A stretch of DNA of 64,000 nucleotides from Paenibacillus lautus NBRC 15380 (GCF_004000945.1 NZ_BIMF01000024.1:26752-90751), one strand, 5' to 3'; positions 26,889 to 36,014 are shown, numbered from the stretch's first letter. Notes: generated by a model from the sequence alone, not told the origin. Numbers and translations: made by a program.

Positions 26889-27638
26889 ATGATCATTCGC
26901 GAGACGGAAGATGCTTTTGTTATGACGACCCAGGACGACCATGGCCGCTTCTCGGGCGATGTGGCCCGGGGCTTTCGAAGAGATCTGTTTATGGATGAGA
27001 CGGTATGGGAAGAAGTACTGCTGGCTATAACCGAGCATGACCGCGCCTGGATTCGGATGGATGATACGCCGATCTGGAATGATGCAAGCCGGACTCCGTT
27101 CACTTTTATCGATTATCCGGTCATGCCGAAAATGCTAATGTATACCAAGGGCGTTGATGAGATCGAAGCGATGAGTCCTTATGCAGGGTATCTCTGCAGC
27201 CTTCATTTTGCGTCATTTATGAAAAATGCGTCCGAAGCGCCGCTGGTGGAATTCTACCATGATGAGTTGGATCGGCAAAAACGGCTGCGTGATCACTTTC
27301 CATTTCCCGATGAAGATGTGGTTCACAGGCAGTTTGGCCTGCTGCAGCTGTGCGATGATATCTCGCTCTATGTAAACATGAATGCACCCGGTGTTTCCAA
27401 GGATCAGGAGCATCCTTGGTTTAAAGAGGGCTTCGATATGTCGATCGATGGGGAACGGGTTATGGCGGCATGGGCAAGCGAGCACGAGATTCAATTGAGT
27501 CCGTTTCTGTTCGAACAGGCATGGTCGGCTTCGGTGAAGTGGAAATATGTGTTGAAGGCGAAGATTGCTGAACAGGGAGTGGCCAAGGCATTTGACGATG
27601 CGGCGTGGACGGAGCAGACGGTTAATTTTGTACCGTAA
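26889..27638 (+). CDS. DUF3891 family protein
   Basis: 249 residues starting MIIRETEDAFVMTTQDDHG, the signature of DUF3891, with several conserved His, Asp and Trp residues (EHDRAWIRMDD; DVVHRQFGLLQLCDDISLY) of the kind seen in metal-dependent helical enzymes. No signal peptide. The family has no established function. GAAGGGAG precedes the ATG. Confidence 0.82.
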   Translation: MIIRETEDAFVMTTQDDHGRFSGDVARGFRRDLFMDETVWEEVLLAITEHDRAWIRMDDTPIWNDASRTPFTFIDYPVMPKMLMYTKGVDEIEAMSPYAGYLCSLHFASFMKNASEAPLVEFYHDELDRQKRLRDHFPFPDEDVVHRQFGLLQLCDDISLYVNMNAPGVSKDQEHPWFKEGFDMSIDGERVMAAWASEHEIQLSPFLFEQAWSASVKWKYVLKAKIAEQGVAKAFDDAAWTEQTVNFVP

Positions 27639-27742
27639 GTTCATATAAACGATCATACTTCATAAGCAAAAATATGATATGATCACCACAGTGGTTTATA
27701 GACTGGACAGATTTGATTCTGTAGGAATGTAGAGGATGAATA

Positions 27743-27919
27743 ATGAAGAAAAAGGAATTTTTGATCGTTGCGCTGCTTAATTTTTTGGCCGCGATAGCGT
27801 TCTTGGTGGTCGTTTTCATTACGGATCGAAGCTCTTGGCAATGGGGATTTGGAATCGTTTCACTGTTGTTTGCGATTGGTGGAGTAGGGAATTTGGTATT
27901 GCATGCCAAGAACAAGTAA
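27743..27919 (+). CDS. Small two-span membrane protein
   Basis: 58 residues: KKKEFLIVALLNFLAAIAFL starts span one, a short polar turn (DRSSWQWG) follows, then span two and a basic tail (HAKNK). AGAGGATGA lies before the ATG. It fits the positive-inside rule and codon usage is normal, so it is probably real, but the family is not recognised. Confidence 0.6.
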   Translation: MKKKEFLIVALLNFLAAIAFLVVVFITDRSSWQWGFGIVSLLFAIGGVGNLVLHAKNK

Positions 27920-28246
27920 AACCTCCTTCGCAGGGCTTATTGGCTTAGTATTAGGATCAATTGTTATAAAGAATAAGAATGAAGTATAGGACAGGGAGCT
28001 GCAGGCTTCCTGTTTTTATGTTGGCACGGAGCAACTTTGCAATGGAGGAGCGGAGGGATGAGATGGAATATAAATCATTTATGCCTTTACTTGTTATCGC
28101 ATTTATGTGATAATATTCACAAATAAATGAACATTAATAAAGTACTCATGGATAGGATCCGTGAGGATTCCGTCCATAAGACATGTTAAACGATAAAGAA
28201 ATGCTTAGATGTCGATGTTGTCTTTCCAAGTAAAGGAGCGTTATTC
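27920..28246. other. Intergenic stretch
   Basis: Apart from the terminator at 27991, this AT-rich stretch shows no gene. A promoter for the following zinc-ribbon gene probably lies within it, but no -35/-10 pair could be chosen with confidence. Confidence 0.4.
27991..28017 (+). terminator. Rho-independent terminator
   Basis: A nine-pair stem (ACAGGGAGC with GCTTCCTGT, one G-T pair) is followed by five T. It lies 72 bases after the small membrane protein gene. Confidence 0.7.
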
Positions 28247-28441
28247 ATGAGGAATAATGGGAATTGTGTCAGCTGCGGCGGCGAGGTATACCCTGCCTCT
28301 AACCGATGCGCTCAATGCGGAATGCTGCAGACGTCCGGTCCAACCAAGCACAGATTCATGCTGCAGGTTGCTTCGATGATTGGTGCCGGGCTGCTTATTT
28401 TTGCGGTCCCGGTGATCCTGCTGATGATGTGGAGACATTAG
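28247..28441 (+). CDS. Small zinc-ribbon membrane protein
   Basis: 64 residues: an N-terminal zinc ribbon with two CxxC pairs (CVSCGG and CAQCGM) followed by one membrane span (about 40-60). AAAGGAGCG lies before the ATG. Such proteins are widespread in Bacillales and without known function. A regulatory or protein-interaction role at the membrane is only a guess. Confidence 0.77.
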   Translation: MRNNGNCVSCGGEVYPASNRCAQCGMLQTSGPTKHRFMLQVASMIGAGLLIFAVPVILLMMWRH

Positions 28442-28703
28442 GATAGAAGCGAATACATTTTATAATCCCCACTAGAAGACTGTGATCGAAGCGTTCATCT
28501 CATCAAGTGATGAATTCGACATGGTTGGCAGGAGGGGTTTTTTTCATGGTTGGGGCAGCGCAGGCCTAATGAAATCTCCTATGGAGCTTCAACCTTCATT
28601 CCGGACATAAGGGGGGAATATTTCATTATACTGATCTTGTACCAAGACCCTCATCCAGAATCATGTTAAAATACCCCTAACCAGATAAAGGATGGGGTTC
28701 GTG

Positions 28704-29723
28704 ATGATACATAAAATGAAGGAATTTGCCGCAAGTATCCGTTTTTCGGGAGCTGTGCTCGTAACAGATGAAAATGACAACATCGTATGGGACGGTGCCT
28801 TTGGTTATTCAAACCGGGCCGATCGCATCCCGAATCAAGCAGACACCAGGTTTGGCATTGCCTCAGGCTGTAAGCTGTTTACCGCTATTGCGGTTTGTCA
28901 GCTTATCGAACAGGGTAAGCTATCGCTGGACATCAAGCTAAGCGATTGTCTGGATATTTCGCTGCCTCATTTTAGCCCGGAGATTACCATTTTGCATTTG
29001 CTAAGCCACAGCTCGGGTATTCCGGATTATTTTGATGAAGAGATCATGGATGACTTTGAGGATCTGTGGAAGGCGGTTCCCATGTATACACTCCGGAACG
29101 GAAGGGATTTCCTTCCTCTGTTCCAGGATGAGCGCATGAAATTTCAGCCCGGTGAAAGATTTCATTACAACAATGCAGGATTTGTGGTGCTTGGCCTGAT
29201 CGTTGAGCAGCATGCCGGAATGCCGTTTCGCGACTATGTTCAGCAGTTTGTTTTTGAGCCGTGCGGCATGCAGGATTCGGGATATTTCCCGTTGGATCGT
29301 CTACCCGCAAATACGGCTTACGGGTATATCGATGAGGAAGACGGCACGTGGAGAACGAACCAGTATGCCATTCCGATTCAGGGTTATGCCGATGGCGGGG
29401 CGTATGTGACGGCACCGGACATGGTGAAGTTATGGGGATCGCTTATGAATAACACGCTGCTCACCGCATCCATGACGGAGAAGCTGCTGGCTTCACATAT
29501 GTACGTTTCGGACAGTGATCTGCATTATGGGCTTGGCGTGTGGATTACCAAGAAAAATGAGGATGTGTTTAAATACCACGTCATGGGTTATGACCCGGGT
29601 GTGAATTTTCGGTCTGCCTATTATCCGGCCACCGGTCATACCCTTGTAGTGGCTTCCAATGCCGGTGGTGGCGCTTTTGAAATGATGCAGTTCATCGAGG
29701 AAGAATGGTTGAAGCGAGCTTGA
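28704..29723 (+). CDS. Beta-lactamase-fold serine hydrolase
   Basis: 339 residues of the class C beta-lactamase / penicillin-binding-protein-like superfamily. The SxxK nucleophile motif is SGCK near residue 57, the YxN motif is YNN near 155, and a late HxG-like segment HTLVVASNAGG closes the fold. No signal peptide is seen, so it is probably cytoplasmic, as many members of this esterase/peptidase group are. Starts at the ATG after GGATGGGG; another ATG lies four codons upstream. Substrate is unknown and true antibiotic hydrolysis is not implied. Confidence 0.87.
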   Translation: MIHKMKEFAASIRFSGAVLVTDENDNIVWDGAFGYSNRADRIPNQADTRFGIASGCKLFTAIAVCQLIEQGKLSLDIKLSDCLDISLPHFSPEITILHLLSHSSGIPDYFDEEIMDDFEDLWKAVPMYTLRNGRDFLPLFQDERMKFQPGERFHYNNAGFVVLGLIVEQHAGMPFRDYVQQFVFEPCGMQDSGYFPLDRLPANTAYGYIDEEDGTWRTNQYAIPIQGYADGGAYVTAPDMVKLWGSLMNNTLLTASMTEKLLASHMYVSDSDLHYGLGVWITKKNEDVFKYHVMGYDPGVNFRSAYYPATGHTLVVASNAGGGAFEMMQFIEEEWLKRA

Positions 29724-29732
29724 CCTACATGA

Positions 29733-29771
29733 AACAGCCCCAGGCCTTGAATAGGCCAGGGGCTGTTGTTC
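29733..29771. terminator. Bidirectional terminator
   Basis: AACAGCCCCAGGCC and GGCCAGGGGCTGTT form a 14-position stem with one A-A mismatch around a seven-base loop. It lies between convergent genes and can serve both, though the T runs are short. Confidence 0.75.
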
Positions 29772-29808
29772 TGTTGATCCCAAGATCAAGCCGGTGTTGG
29801 TGGGTTGG

Positions 29809-30261
29809 TTACGTTTCAGCTTTGAAGTACCGATTCGCCGCGGGTCTGAACATAAAAATCAAGGCTGCAACAACGGCGATAATATGAAGGGTACGGCTGG
29901 AGGCAAATAGTATGGAAATATTGTCTGCATTAGCGAAGGCGTCCCAAAGGGAACCTCCTGTAATGAGCCATTTGATGGGGTCAATGATTAGGGAGAGAAT
30001 GCCAAACCCGCCTAAAAACAAAGCCAGTGCGATACGCGCCCAATTATTACCCCGAAGCATTCTGAACATGATGTAAACAAGGACAGCGAACATCATCGTT
30101 CGTGCTGCGACTTGAATGAGAATACCGACAATTCCAGCACCCGTTAGGCTGGATATCGAATCGATGACAGCCAGGGTCATCTCGAATACCCCTGCACCAA
30201 TGGCAATGATCCATAACAGAAAGGACTGGAACACTTCATGGGGGACAGCATCCTTTTTCAA
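29809..30261 (-). CDS. Four-span membrane protein of unknown function
   Basis: 150 residues with hydrophobic segments at about 12-35, 47-70, 77-97 and 118-138. The start is a TTG preceded by AAAGGA; no better codon is available. The layout resembles DUF-type integral membrane proteins of Bacillales, but no specific family is recognised. It is separated by 59 bases from the ABC permease gene upstream and may be the last gene of that operon. Confidence 0.68.
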   Translation of the reverse strand: MKKDAVPHEVFQSFLLWIIAIGAGVFEMTLAVIDSISSLTGAGIVGILIQVAARTMMFAVLVYIMFRMLRGNNWARIALALFLGGFGILSLIIDPIKWLITGGSLWDAFANADNISILFASSRTLHIIAVVAALIFMFRPAANRYFKAET

Positions 30262-30320
30262 GATCCATCATTCCTTTCGTGCTAGAGTGATCCATTAACG
30301 CGTTGTTAGGGGAAACAAGC

Positions 30321-31010
30321 TTAAGCGATGGTGCGTCTGGCCGTGAACCACCAGCCTCCTGCCAGCAGAACGAGGGAGACGATCAGCGTGAGTCCGAGTC
30401 CTTGCAGCAGCGAATCGTTGAAGAGAAGGGCCAGCAAGCCATCAGCCAGCGTATGCCGAAGTGAAGGAATGGATGTAAAGATAGGGATTGCCGCAATAAA
30501 TACCACCCAGACCACCCAGCCCAGTACATGACGCAGACCGGAGAACAGCAGATTCAGTAACGAAATAAGAAGCAGGTAAGCACCGAATTGATAGAAGAAC
30601 ATGCCAACGATTCCGAATTGATTCCACCCAAAGATTTCAAGGATGTTGAAGGTATTCTCATATTGTCGTATAAAGCCGATCTCCACCTGAAGCCAGATGA
30701 TATTGAGGACAGCAAAGATGGCGGACCAAAGGGAGTAAACCAGGAGCATGCCAAAATAATATTCTTTTCGAGTAGCTCCTAAATTCATCACCCGCCGGAA
30801 CAAGCTTGCCGGGAGTACACTGCCTACAAATAACAGGAGCACCGTAAGGAGGTTGGCCGCAGACACCTGCGTATTCTCCGAACTGTCTCCAAGAGACAGG
30901 CTTACGATAACATTTGCAATCATACTAATCGCAACGGTGCCGAGCATCACCAAGAGATAAGGTCGAAGCTGAAGAAATGAAGCCCTCATGAGCGCGGTGG
31001 TTTTATTCAA
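30321..31010 (-). CDS. ABC transporter permease, YtrC/YtrD-like
   Basis: Membrane protein of 229 residues with six hydrophobic segments and no recognised ABC-2 signature. It starts with TTG, overlapping the end of the ATPase gene by eight bases, with GGAGGG just upstream, so translation is coupled. With the ATPase and the GntR regulator it makes a YtrABC-type cluster. Such clusters respond to cell-wall-active compounds in Bacillus. The substrate is unknown. Confidence 0.83.
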   Translation of the reverse strand: MNKTTALMRASFLQLRPYLLVMLGTVAISMIANVIVSLSLGDSSENTQVSAANLLTVLLLFVGSVLPASLFRRVMNLGATRKEYYFGMLLVYSLWSAIFAVLNIIWLQVEIGFIRQYENTFNILEIFGWNQFGIVGMFFYQFGAYLLLISLLNLLFSGLRHVLGWVVWVVFIAAIPIFTSIPSLRHTLADGLLALLFNDSLLQGLGLTLIVSLVLLAGGWWFTARRTIA

Positions 31011-31881
31011 TGGATTGCCCTCCTTCGATTAAATAGGAGAAAAACTTTTGCAGCGGTAAACCGTCAATAGCAATACCAAGCTTGTTGGCTTGTGCACGGT
31101 CTGCTTCATGAATGGCTCCATATATCGCGGTTAAGGAACCCTTACCGTAAGATTCTTTATAGATCACGTGACGATCCTTCGTAAATTGTTCGACTTGCTC
31201 CTGATTCCCGGTCAACAGATGGGAATTGGCGCGGATATGGTCAACATCGTCATGCAATAACATAGCGCCGGAATCCATGATATAGACTTTCTCAACGACG
31301 GTTGCGATCTCATCAATCAGATGGGTCGAGAGCAGGATGGTCCGGGGATGATTGGCATAATCCTCAACCAGGACGCGATAAAATTTCTCTCGCATGAGCA
31401 CATCCAATCCCAGCACCGGTTCATCAAATACGGTGATCGGGGCCCGGCTGGCCAGACCGATTATGTTTCCGACCAGAGATTCCATACCCCGTGATAGCTG
31501 GCGGATTTTTTTGTCCGGGTTCAGCTTGAATGTCTTCAGCAGGCTCTGGGCATAGTCCCAATCCCAGTTCTCGTGAAAGGCCGAAGCCAGGCGCAACACA
31601 TCCATCACCTTGGCACCGCCGAAGAACAAATTTTTCTCTCTGACGTAGCAGATTCCTTTGGGAGTTTCCCCGCTCTTAAGCGTTACCCCCGAAACTTGAA
31701 TACTGCCATAGTCGGGAAAAGATCCGCCGGTCATCATATTAAGCAGCGTAGTCTTTCCGGCGCCATTGCGGCCCAGCAGACCATAGATCGTATTCTCTTC
31801 CAGCTGGAGCTCCAGATTTCGGACCGCTTCCGTACGCCCGTAACTCTTGCTCAGATTGGAACAGGTAAGTATTGCGTTCAT
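31003..31881 (-). CDS. ABC transporter ATP-binding protein, YtrB-like
   Basis: 292 residues. Walker A is GRNGAGKTTL near residue 38, the Q loop follows, the signature is QLSRGMES near 137 (SRG instead of SGG), Walker B is ITVFDEPVLGLD, and the H-loop is LLSTHLIDE. The C-terminal third is an extra domain typical of this export-type group. It follows the GntR gene by 11 bases. Confidence 0.92.
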   Translation of the reverse strand: MNAILTCSNLSKSYGRTEAVRNLELQLEENTIYGLLGRNGAGKTTLLNMMTGGSFPDYGSIQVSGVTLKSGETPKGICYVREKNLFFGGAKVMDVLRLASAFHENWDWDYAQSLLKTFKLNPDKKIRQLSRGMESLVGNIIGLASRAPITVFDEPVLGLDVLMREKFYRVLVEDYANHPRTILLSTHLIDEIATVVEKVYIMDSGAMLLHDDVDHIRANSHLLTGNQEQVEQFTKDRHVIYKESYGKGSLTAIYGAIHEADRAQANKLGIAIDGLPLQKFFSYLIEGGQSIE

Positions 31882-31892
31882 CTGCTCATCTC

Positions 31893-32255
31893 CTATCTCT
31901 TTTGTTTGATCATTTCAATAACATCCTCGGTGGTCAATTCAAGCTTTTCGGCTTCATCAAGCAGCTTCAATACGAGTTCGTTGTAAAACCGATCCTGTCG
32001 CTTGGTCAATATGATCTGTTTGGCATCTGCTGCAACAAACATGCCCAGCCCCCTTTTCTTGTACAAAATCCCTTCATTGACAAGCAGGGCAATGCCTTTT
32101 ACAGCTGTTGCGGGATTGACCTGAAAAGTACTCGCGAACTGCGACATCGAGATAATCTGATCATCCGCTTGGTATGTCCCGTTCAATATGTCATCTTCAA
32201 TCATATCTGCGATTTGCTGAAAAATCGGCTGTCCTTCGTCAAACCTGGAATTCAT
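31893..32255 (-). CDS. GntR-family repressor, YtrA subfamily
   Basis: 120 residues: N-terminal winged helix (QPIFQQIADMIEDDILNG, then MSQFASTFQVNPATAVKGI) and the short C-terminal helical dimerisation part that defines the YtrA group. It is the first gene of the operon with the ABC transporter. A palindrome that overlaps the promoter, 16 bases upstream, is its likely autoregulatory operator. Confidence 0.92.
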   Translation of the reverse strand: MNSRFDEGQPIFQQIADMIEDDILNGTYQADDQIISMSQFASTFQVNPATAVKGIALLVNEGILYKKRGLGMFVAADAKQIILTKRQDRFYNELVLKLLDEAEKLELTTEDVIEMIKQKR

Positions 32256-32270
32256 GATATCACCCTGTCG

Positions 32271-32320
32271 GTATGTTAGTCTTGTAACATACTATAATGC
32301 CGGATGGGAGGATGTGTCAA
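32271..32320 (-). promoter_or_regulatory. Promoter with overlapping YtrA-type operator
   Basis: On the - strand TTGACA (32320-32315), an 18-base spacer and TATAGT (32296-32291) form a good sigma-A promoter. GTATGTTA-N6-TAACATAC (32271-32292), a perfect inverted repeat, begins at the -10 and covers the start point. Binding of the GntR repressor encoded next would block transcription. Confidence 0.83.
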
Positions 32321-32324
32321 TCAA

Positions 32325-32356
32325 AAAGAAAAAAACAGACCCAAATGGGCCTGTTT
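32325..32356 (-). terminator. Second terminator after the LuxR-type regulator
   Basis: On the - strand AAACAGGCCC and GGGTCTGTTT pair around ATTT and are followed by a long T-rich run. It backs up the terminator just before it and insulates the GntR promoter. Confidence 0.83.
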
Positions 32357-32373
32357 GCGCTGTGAAATACAAA

Positions 32374-32398
32374 AGCCCTCGTCTCTTCAAGACGAGGG
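32374..32398 (-). terminator. First terminator after the LuxR-type regulator
   Basis: CCCTCGTCT and AGACGAGGG form a perfect nine-pair stem with a TGAAG loop, followed on the - strand by CTTTTG. It lies 29 bases after the regulator stop codon. Confidence 0.8.
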
Positions 32399-32426
32399 TA
32401 AGGTGTGTGATCAAGCTGCAAGGAGG

Positions 32427-33038
32427 CTATATCCAGCCCTTCTCTTCCGCCATCGAGATGGCCTCGATCCGGTTCTTGGCATTCAGCTTGCTTAAAATCT
32501 CGGACATATAGTTGCGGACCGTCCCGTAGGACAAGTGGAGCTTCGACGCAATTTCATTGGAGCTGTTCCCGTCTGCAGCCAACCGCAGCACTTCCCGTTC
32601 GCGTTCGGTCAGCGGATTGGCACCCGCACCCGAAAGCGTACCGAATACGAGCTCAGGGGAGACCTCCCGCCGCCCATCCATTACCTGGCGGATGGCTTCT
32701 GCCAGCCGTTCACTGGGCTCGTCCTTAAGCAGGTATCCCTGAACTCCCGCCTGCACGGCCCGCTCGAAATAACCGGGTCTGGCAAACGTGGTAAGGATGA
32801 TGACCCGGCTGGCATAACCGCGCAGCTTCACTTCCTCCGCCACTTCGAGACCGCTGCGCGCAGGCATTTCGATATCGAGCAGGCATACATCGGGTTGATG
32901 CAAAGCAATCAGGGATAGAGCTTCATTGCCGTCGCCGGCTTGACCAATCACATCAATATCGTCTTCAAAATCAAGCAAGGAAGCCAGAGCGCCGCGCAGC
33001 ATTCGCTGATCCTCGGCGATCAGCACTTTGATGCTCAT
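32427..33038 (-). CDS. NarL/LuxR-type response regulator
   Basis: 203 residues: a receiver (acidic pair in AEDQR, Asp in VCLLDIEMPARSGLE, Lys in LLKDEPSE) and a C-terminal LuxR helix-turn-helix (NPLTEREREVLRLAADG, then LHLSYGTVRNYMSEILSKL). The ATG after AAGGAGG was chosen, which places the start inside the kinase gene (68-base overlap). It is the last gene of a module ATPase-permease-kinase-regulator resembling B. subtilis yvfRSTU and desKR. Confidence 0.92.
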   Translation of the reverse strand: MSIKVLIAEDQRMLRGALASLLDFEDDIDVIGQAGDGNEALSLIALHQPDVCLLDIEMPARSGLEVAEEVKLRGYASRVIILTTFARPGYFERAVQAGVQGYLLKDEPSERLAEAIRQVMDGRREVSPELVFGTLSGAGANPLTEREREVLRLAADGNSSNEIASKLHLSYGTVRNYMSEILSKLNAKNRIEAISMAEEKGWI

Positions 33039-34200
33039 GGGATGTGTCCTCCTTCCGGTTCTTGATGATGATCGGAACACGAATGTCTAATATCGTGCCT
33101 TGTTGGTCGGAGCTGGCCTCAACGGTGCCCCCGATGAGGGACAATCGCTCCACCATGCCTTTCAGGCCATTACTATTGGAAGAGGACGCATCCTCTTCCT
33201 TGCATTGAAGACCAACTCCATTGTCGGCCACCTCAAGACGCCACTCATTATCAAGCGACTCGATGGCAATCCGGCACTGGCTTGCTTGGCTGTGCTTCAC
33301 CACATTGGTTACGGCCTCCCGCAAGCAGAGACTCAGAATATTGTGGGCCAGGTCGGATATTCCCTCCAGCTTTGGATCACCGGTGCAGATAAACCGGATA
33401 TCGGCACTCTCCAGAATGATCTGGGCCTCTACCAATTCCTCGGGCAAGGTGGCGGTCCGCATATCGGATACCAGCTCACGCACTTGGCGCAGCGCCGCGC
33501 GCGAGGTGTTCTGAATCTCTCGGGCCTCCAATTGGGCTTTCTCGGGATCCTTCATTGCCAGCTTCTCGACAAGCTGGCTCTTCAACGTGATGAGGGAGAG
33601 GGTATGCCCCAAGGTGTCATGAAGATCCCTGGCGATGCGCATCCGCTCTTCGCCTTTAATCAGATTGCGAATCTGCTCGTTAGCCTGCGCGAGCTCCTTC
33701 TCCAACTCTTGTCGCCGGTTCAGTGAGCGGATACCGAAGGGTGAGAATAGCATGATGAGAAAGAAAGGAATCATAAAGACCAGATCCTTCCATCCCAGCA
33801 TGCTCGCGTTTTTGATTAAAGGAACGGTCTCGATGATGCCAAACAGCACAAGGGATATCGTGAATTTGCGCCGGTCGGTATACCAGCCGATGAAATTGGC
33901 AGTAAAGAAACCCATGTACATATAGGTTGGGTGGTACCACATACAGAGGATAAAAATGATGGACATTTGAATGCCGAGCCACCAGAAAAAACGAGGCGTT
34001 CCAGCGGCGAAGTAAAGCTGGCGGTACGTGACGAGAAACAAGGCAATAAGCGTAAAGCCGATCCCCATCTTCCATCCTTGTTCGCTCATCATGTTGATCA
34101 CGGGCAGGGATATATAAATGAGCCATAAATAGGGGAAAAACCCCAATTGAGTTGGAAACACCTCAAACCCTGCAGATTTCGCGTCTTTCAATTTTTTCAT
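32971..34200 (-). CDS. DesK/YvfT-type sensor histidine kinase
   Basis: 409 residues: about five membrane segments in the first 145 residues without a large external domain, a short coiled coil, the HisKA_3 motif ARDLHDTLGHTLSLI, and an ATPase domain with NVVKHSQAS and DNGVGL. This intramembrane-sensing layout fits sensing of membrane state or of the adjacent transporter. Its last 22 codons overlap the regulator gene. Confidence 0.92.
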   Translation of the reverse strand: MKKLKDAKSAGFEVFPTQLGFFPYLWLIYISLPVINMMSEQGWKMGIGFTLIALFLVTYRQLYFAAGTPRFFWWLGIQMSIIFILCMWYHPTYMYMGFFTANFIGWYTDRRKFTISLVLFGIIETVPLIKNASMLGWKDLVFMIPFFLIMLFSPFGIRSLNRRQELEKELAQANEQIRNLIKGEERMRIARDLHDTLGHTLSLITLKSQLVEKLAMKDPEKAQLEAREIQNTSRAALRQVRELVSDMRTATLPEELVEAQIILESADIRFICTGDPKLEGISDLAHNILSLCLREAVTNVVKHSQASQCRIAIESLDNEWRLEVADNGVGLQCKEEDASSSNSNGLKGMVERLSLIGGTVEASSDQQGTILDIRVPIIIKNRKEDTSHEHQSADRRGSANAARRSGFLA

Positions 34201-34220
34201 AAAGCCATCATCCTATCCCC

Positions 34221-34967
34221 TTAATCGGCTTGTTGTTTTTTCCGAATATAGGTGGATAGTAACATAAATACTACCAAATATCCTGTCAAAACCATGAAAT
34301 TATCCAAGCCCGGCGCTTCTCCGCGCACGATCGACCAGGCACCCCCGCCGAAATGGTAGGAGGGCATCCACTTGCCGATAGCTTGCATAATAGAAGGCAT
34401 CGCCTCGATCGGGAACCACATCCCGCCCGTCACGGCCAGCCCTAAGTAAATGCCGTTGCTGACGCCGCTTGCCGTATCGACCCGCTTCATGGAGCCGATC
34501 AGGGTGCCGATGGCAAGAAACGGAACGGATGCGATCAGAATCCACAGTCCGCTGAGCAGCCATTGTCCGAAGGTGAGGGAGACGCCATTAATCAGATAGC
34601 CGGCTACGAAAATCACGATGATACAGAGCAGATGCATGACCGTCTGCACAAACATTTTGCCAAAGAAATACACGCTGCCGGGAAGCGGCGTAACCCGCAT
34701 ATAAACGGCCCAGCCCTGCACTCTCTCTTGCACGAGGCGAATGCCGAGCGACATGATGGCGGTGCCCATAACACTGAAGGATGCCATCGACATGAGATAA
34801 TGCGCCTGCCATTGTCCGGTATCGTCGGCCCCCGTATTCACGACCCGTGTAAAGATGAAATAGAACAGAATCGGCATAGCAAGCGACCAGAAAATATAAT
34901 ATGGATTGCGTACCATCCGCAGCAGTTCCATCCTGCACTGTATGGCCATCAGTTTCCAGGTTGTCAT
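34221..34967 (-). CDS. ABC-2 type transporter permease
   Basis: 248 residues with six membrane segments in the ABC-2 pattern, including the MSMASFSVMGTAIMSLGIRLVQERVQG segment around residue 50-75 that is typical of drug or antibiotic exporters. It lies two bases behind the ATPase gene, and 20 bases before the kinase gene, all on one transcript. The exported compound is unknown. Confidence 0.9.
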   Translation of the reverse strand: MTTWKLMAIQCRMELLRMVRNPYYIFWSLAMPILFYFIFTRVVNTGADDTGQWQAHYLMSMASFSVMGTAIMSLGIRLVQERVQGWAVYMRVTPLPGSVYFFGKMFVQTVMHLLCIIVIFVAGYLINGVSLTFGQWLLSGLWILIASVPFLAIGTLIGSMKRVDTASGVSNGIYLGLAVTGGMWFPIEAMPSIMQAIGKWMPSYHFGGGAWSIVRGEAPGLDNFMVLTGYLVVFMLLSTYIRKKQQAD

Positions 34968-34969
34968 GA

Positions 34970-35893
34970 TTATACGGCCTCCCCTTGATTCATCGTTAAT
35001 TGGTCGAATGCTTCATCCAGGCTACCTTGATCGATACGGACGTCACGTACAGCCAGCCCGGCCCGGAACAGAGCCGCTAGTGCCGTGTCGGTGTCATCAG
35101 TTACAGCGTTCAGCCGACCGTTCAGTTCATATACATCCGTTACGCCGGGAACCTCCTGAAGCAGCTCCTTGACCTGCTGGTGGTCCGCATCGACGATAAA
35201 GGAGAGCGACCTTCGGGTCAGCTTAGCCTTGATAGCATCCGGCGTGCCGTCTGCAGCAACCTGACCTTGGTGGAACAGCAGAATGCGGTCAGCCATATCG
35301 TCAGCCTCTTGCAGGTAATGCGTGGTAAACAGAATCGTTTTGCCCTGATCGGCAAGCTTGCGTACCGTCTGCCAGAATAACCGGCGTGCCGATGTATCCA
35401 GGCCGACCGTGGGTTCATCGAAAAATAACAGCTCAGGGTTCCCCGCAATTGCCAGTGCAAAGCTGAGCTTGCGTTTTTGGCCGCCGGACATTTTGACGGC
35501 CCATTTGTTAAGCTCTTCCGTTGTGAGCCCGCTAAGCAGGGCGATGTCCGACAGTGACAGCGGGTTCGGATAGTAGCCGCGAATGAGATTGATGATTTCA
35601 CGCGTGCGGAGCCCGTCCATGACGCTCACCTCTTGAAGCATGGCGCCGATCTTCTCGCGGACCTTCAAGTCCTTCGGGCTTCGACCGAACAGGAGGACCT
35701 CGCCTTCGCTGGCGTCCTTCAGACCGAGCATCATGGAGATGGCGGTTGATTTACCTGCTCCGTTTGGCCCGAGAATGGCCGTGATAGATCCTTTTTCTAT
35801 CGTAAACGACACTTGGTTGACTGCTTTTTTGCTTCCGAACATTTTGGTTACCTGCCGCAGTTCTGCAATAGGTTCATGGATTGGTTTTGACAT
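34970..35893 (-). CDS. ABC-2 transporter ATP-binding protein
   Basis: 307 residues. Walker A is GPNGAGKST, the signature is KMSGGQKRKL, Walker B is LLFFDEPTVGLD, and the H-loop is LFTTHYLQEADD. The last 80 residues form the DUF4162-like extension of drug-export ATPases. AAAGGAG precedes the ATG. First gene of the yvfRSTU-like module. Confidence 0.93.
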   Translation of the reverse strand: MSKPIHEPIAELRQVTKMFGSKKAVNQVSFTIEKGSITAILGPNGAGKSTAISMMLGLKDASEGEVLLFGRSPKDLKVREKIGAMLQEVSVMDGLRTREIINLIRGYYPNPLSLSDIALLSGLTTEELNKWAVKMSGGQKRKLSFALAIAGNPELLFFDEPTVGLDTSARRLFWQTVRKLADQGKTILFTTHYLQEADDMADRILLFHQGQVAADGTPDAIKAKLTRRSLSFIVDADHQQVKELLQEVPGVTDVYELNGRLNAVTDDTDTALAALFRAGLAVRDVRIDQGSLDEAFDQLTMNQGEAV

Positions 35894-35965
35894 GGTATCG
35901 CTCCTTTGTCATCGAAATGATCTGAATTCATCATACGAAAGCGAAGGAATACCCGTTAGTAAAGG

Positions 35966-35988
35966 ATGTCATCACTTCGGAGTGACAT
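35966..35988. promoter_or_regulatory. Inverted repeat ATGTCA-N11-TGACAT, candidate operator
   Basis: A 23-base imperfect palindrome with inner TCACT-TCGG-AGTGA lies 73 bases before the exporter ATPase gene. Its position suits the binding site of the module's LuxR-type regulator. It could equally form an RNA hairpin with a UUCG loop. No -35/-10 pair could be chosen with confidence. Confidence 0.4.
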
Positions 35989-36014
35989 TTGTCATGTGTG
36001 ATCTGATGAAGGAT

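Noticed and set aside
28500..28569. Short ORF after AGGAGG near 28531
   Set aside because: The strong ribosome binding site is followed by only seven codons; there is no further coding sequence.
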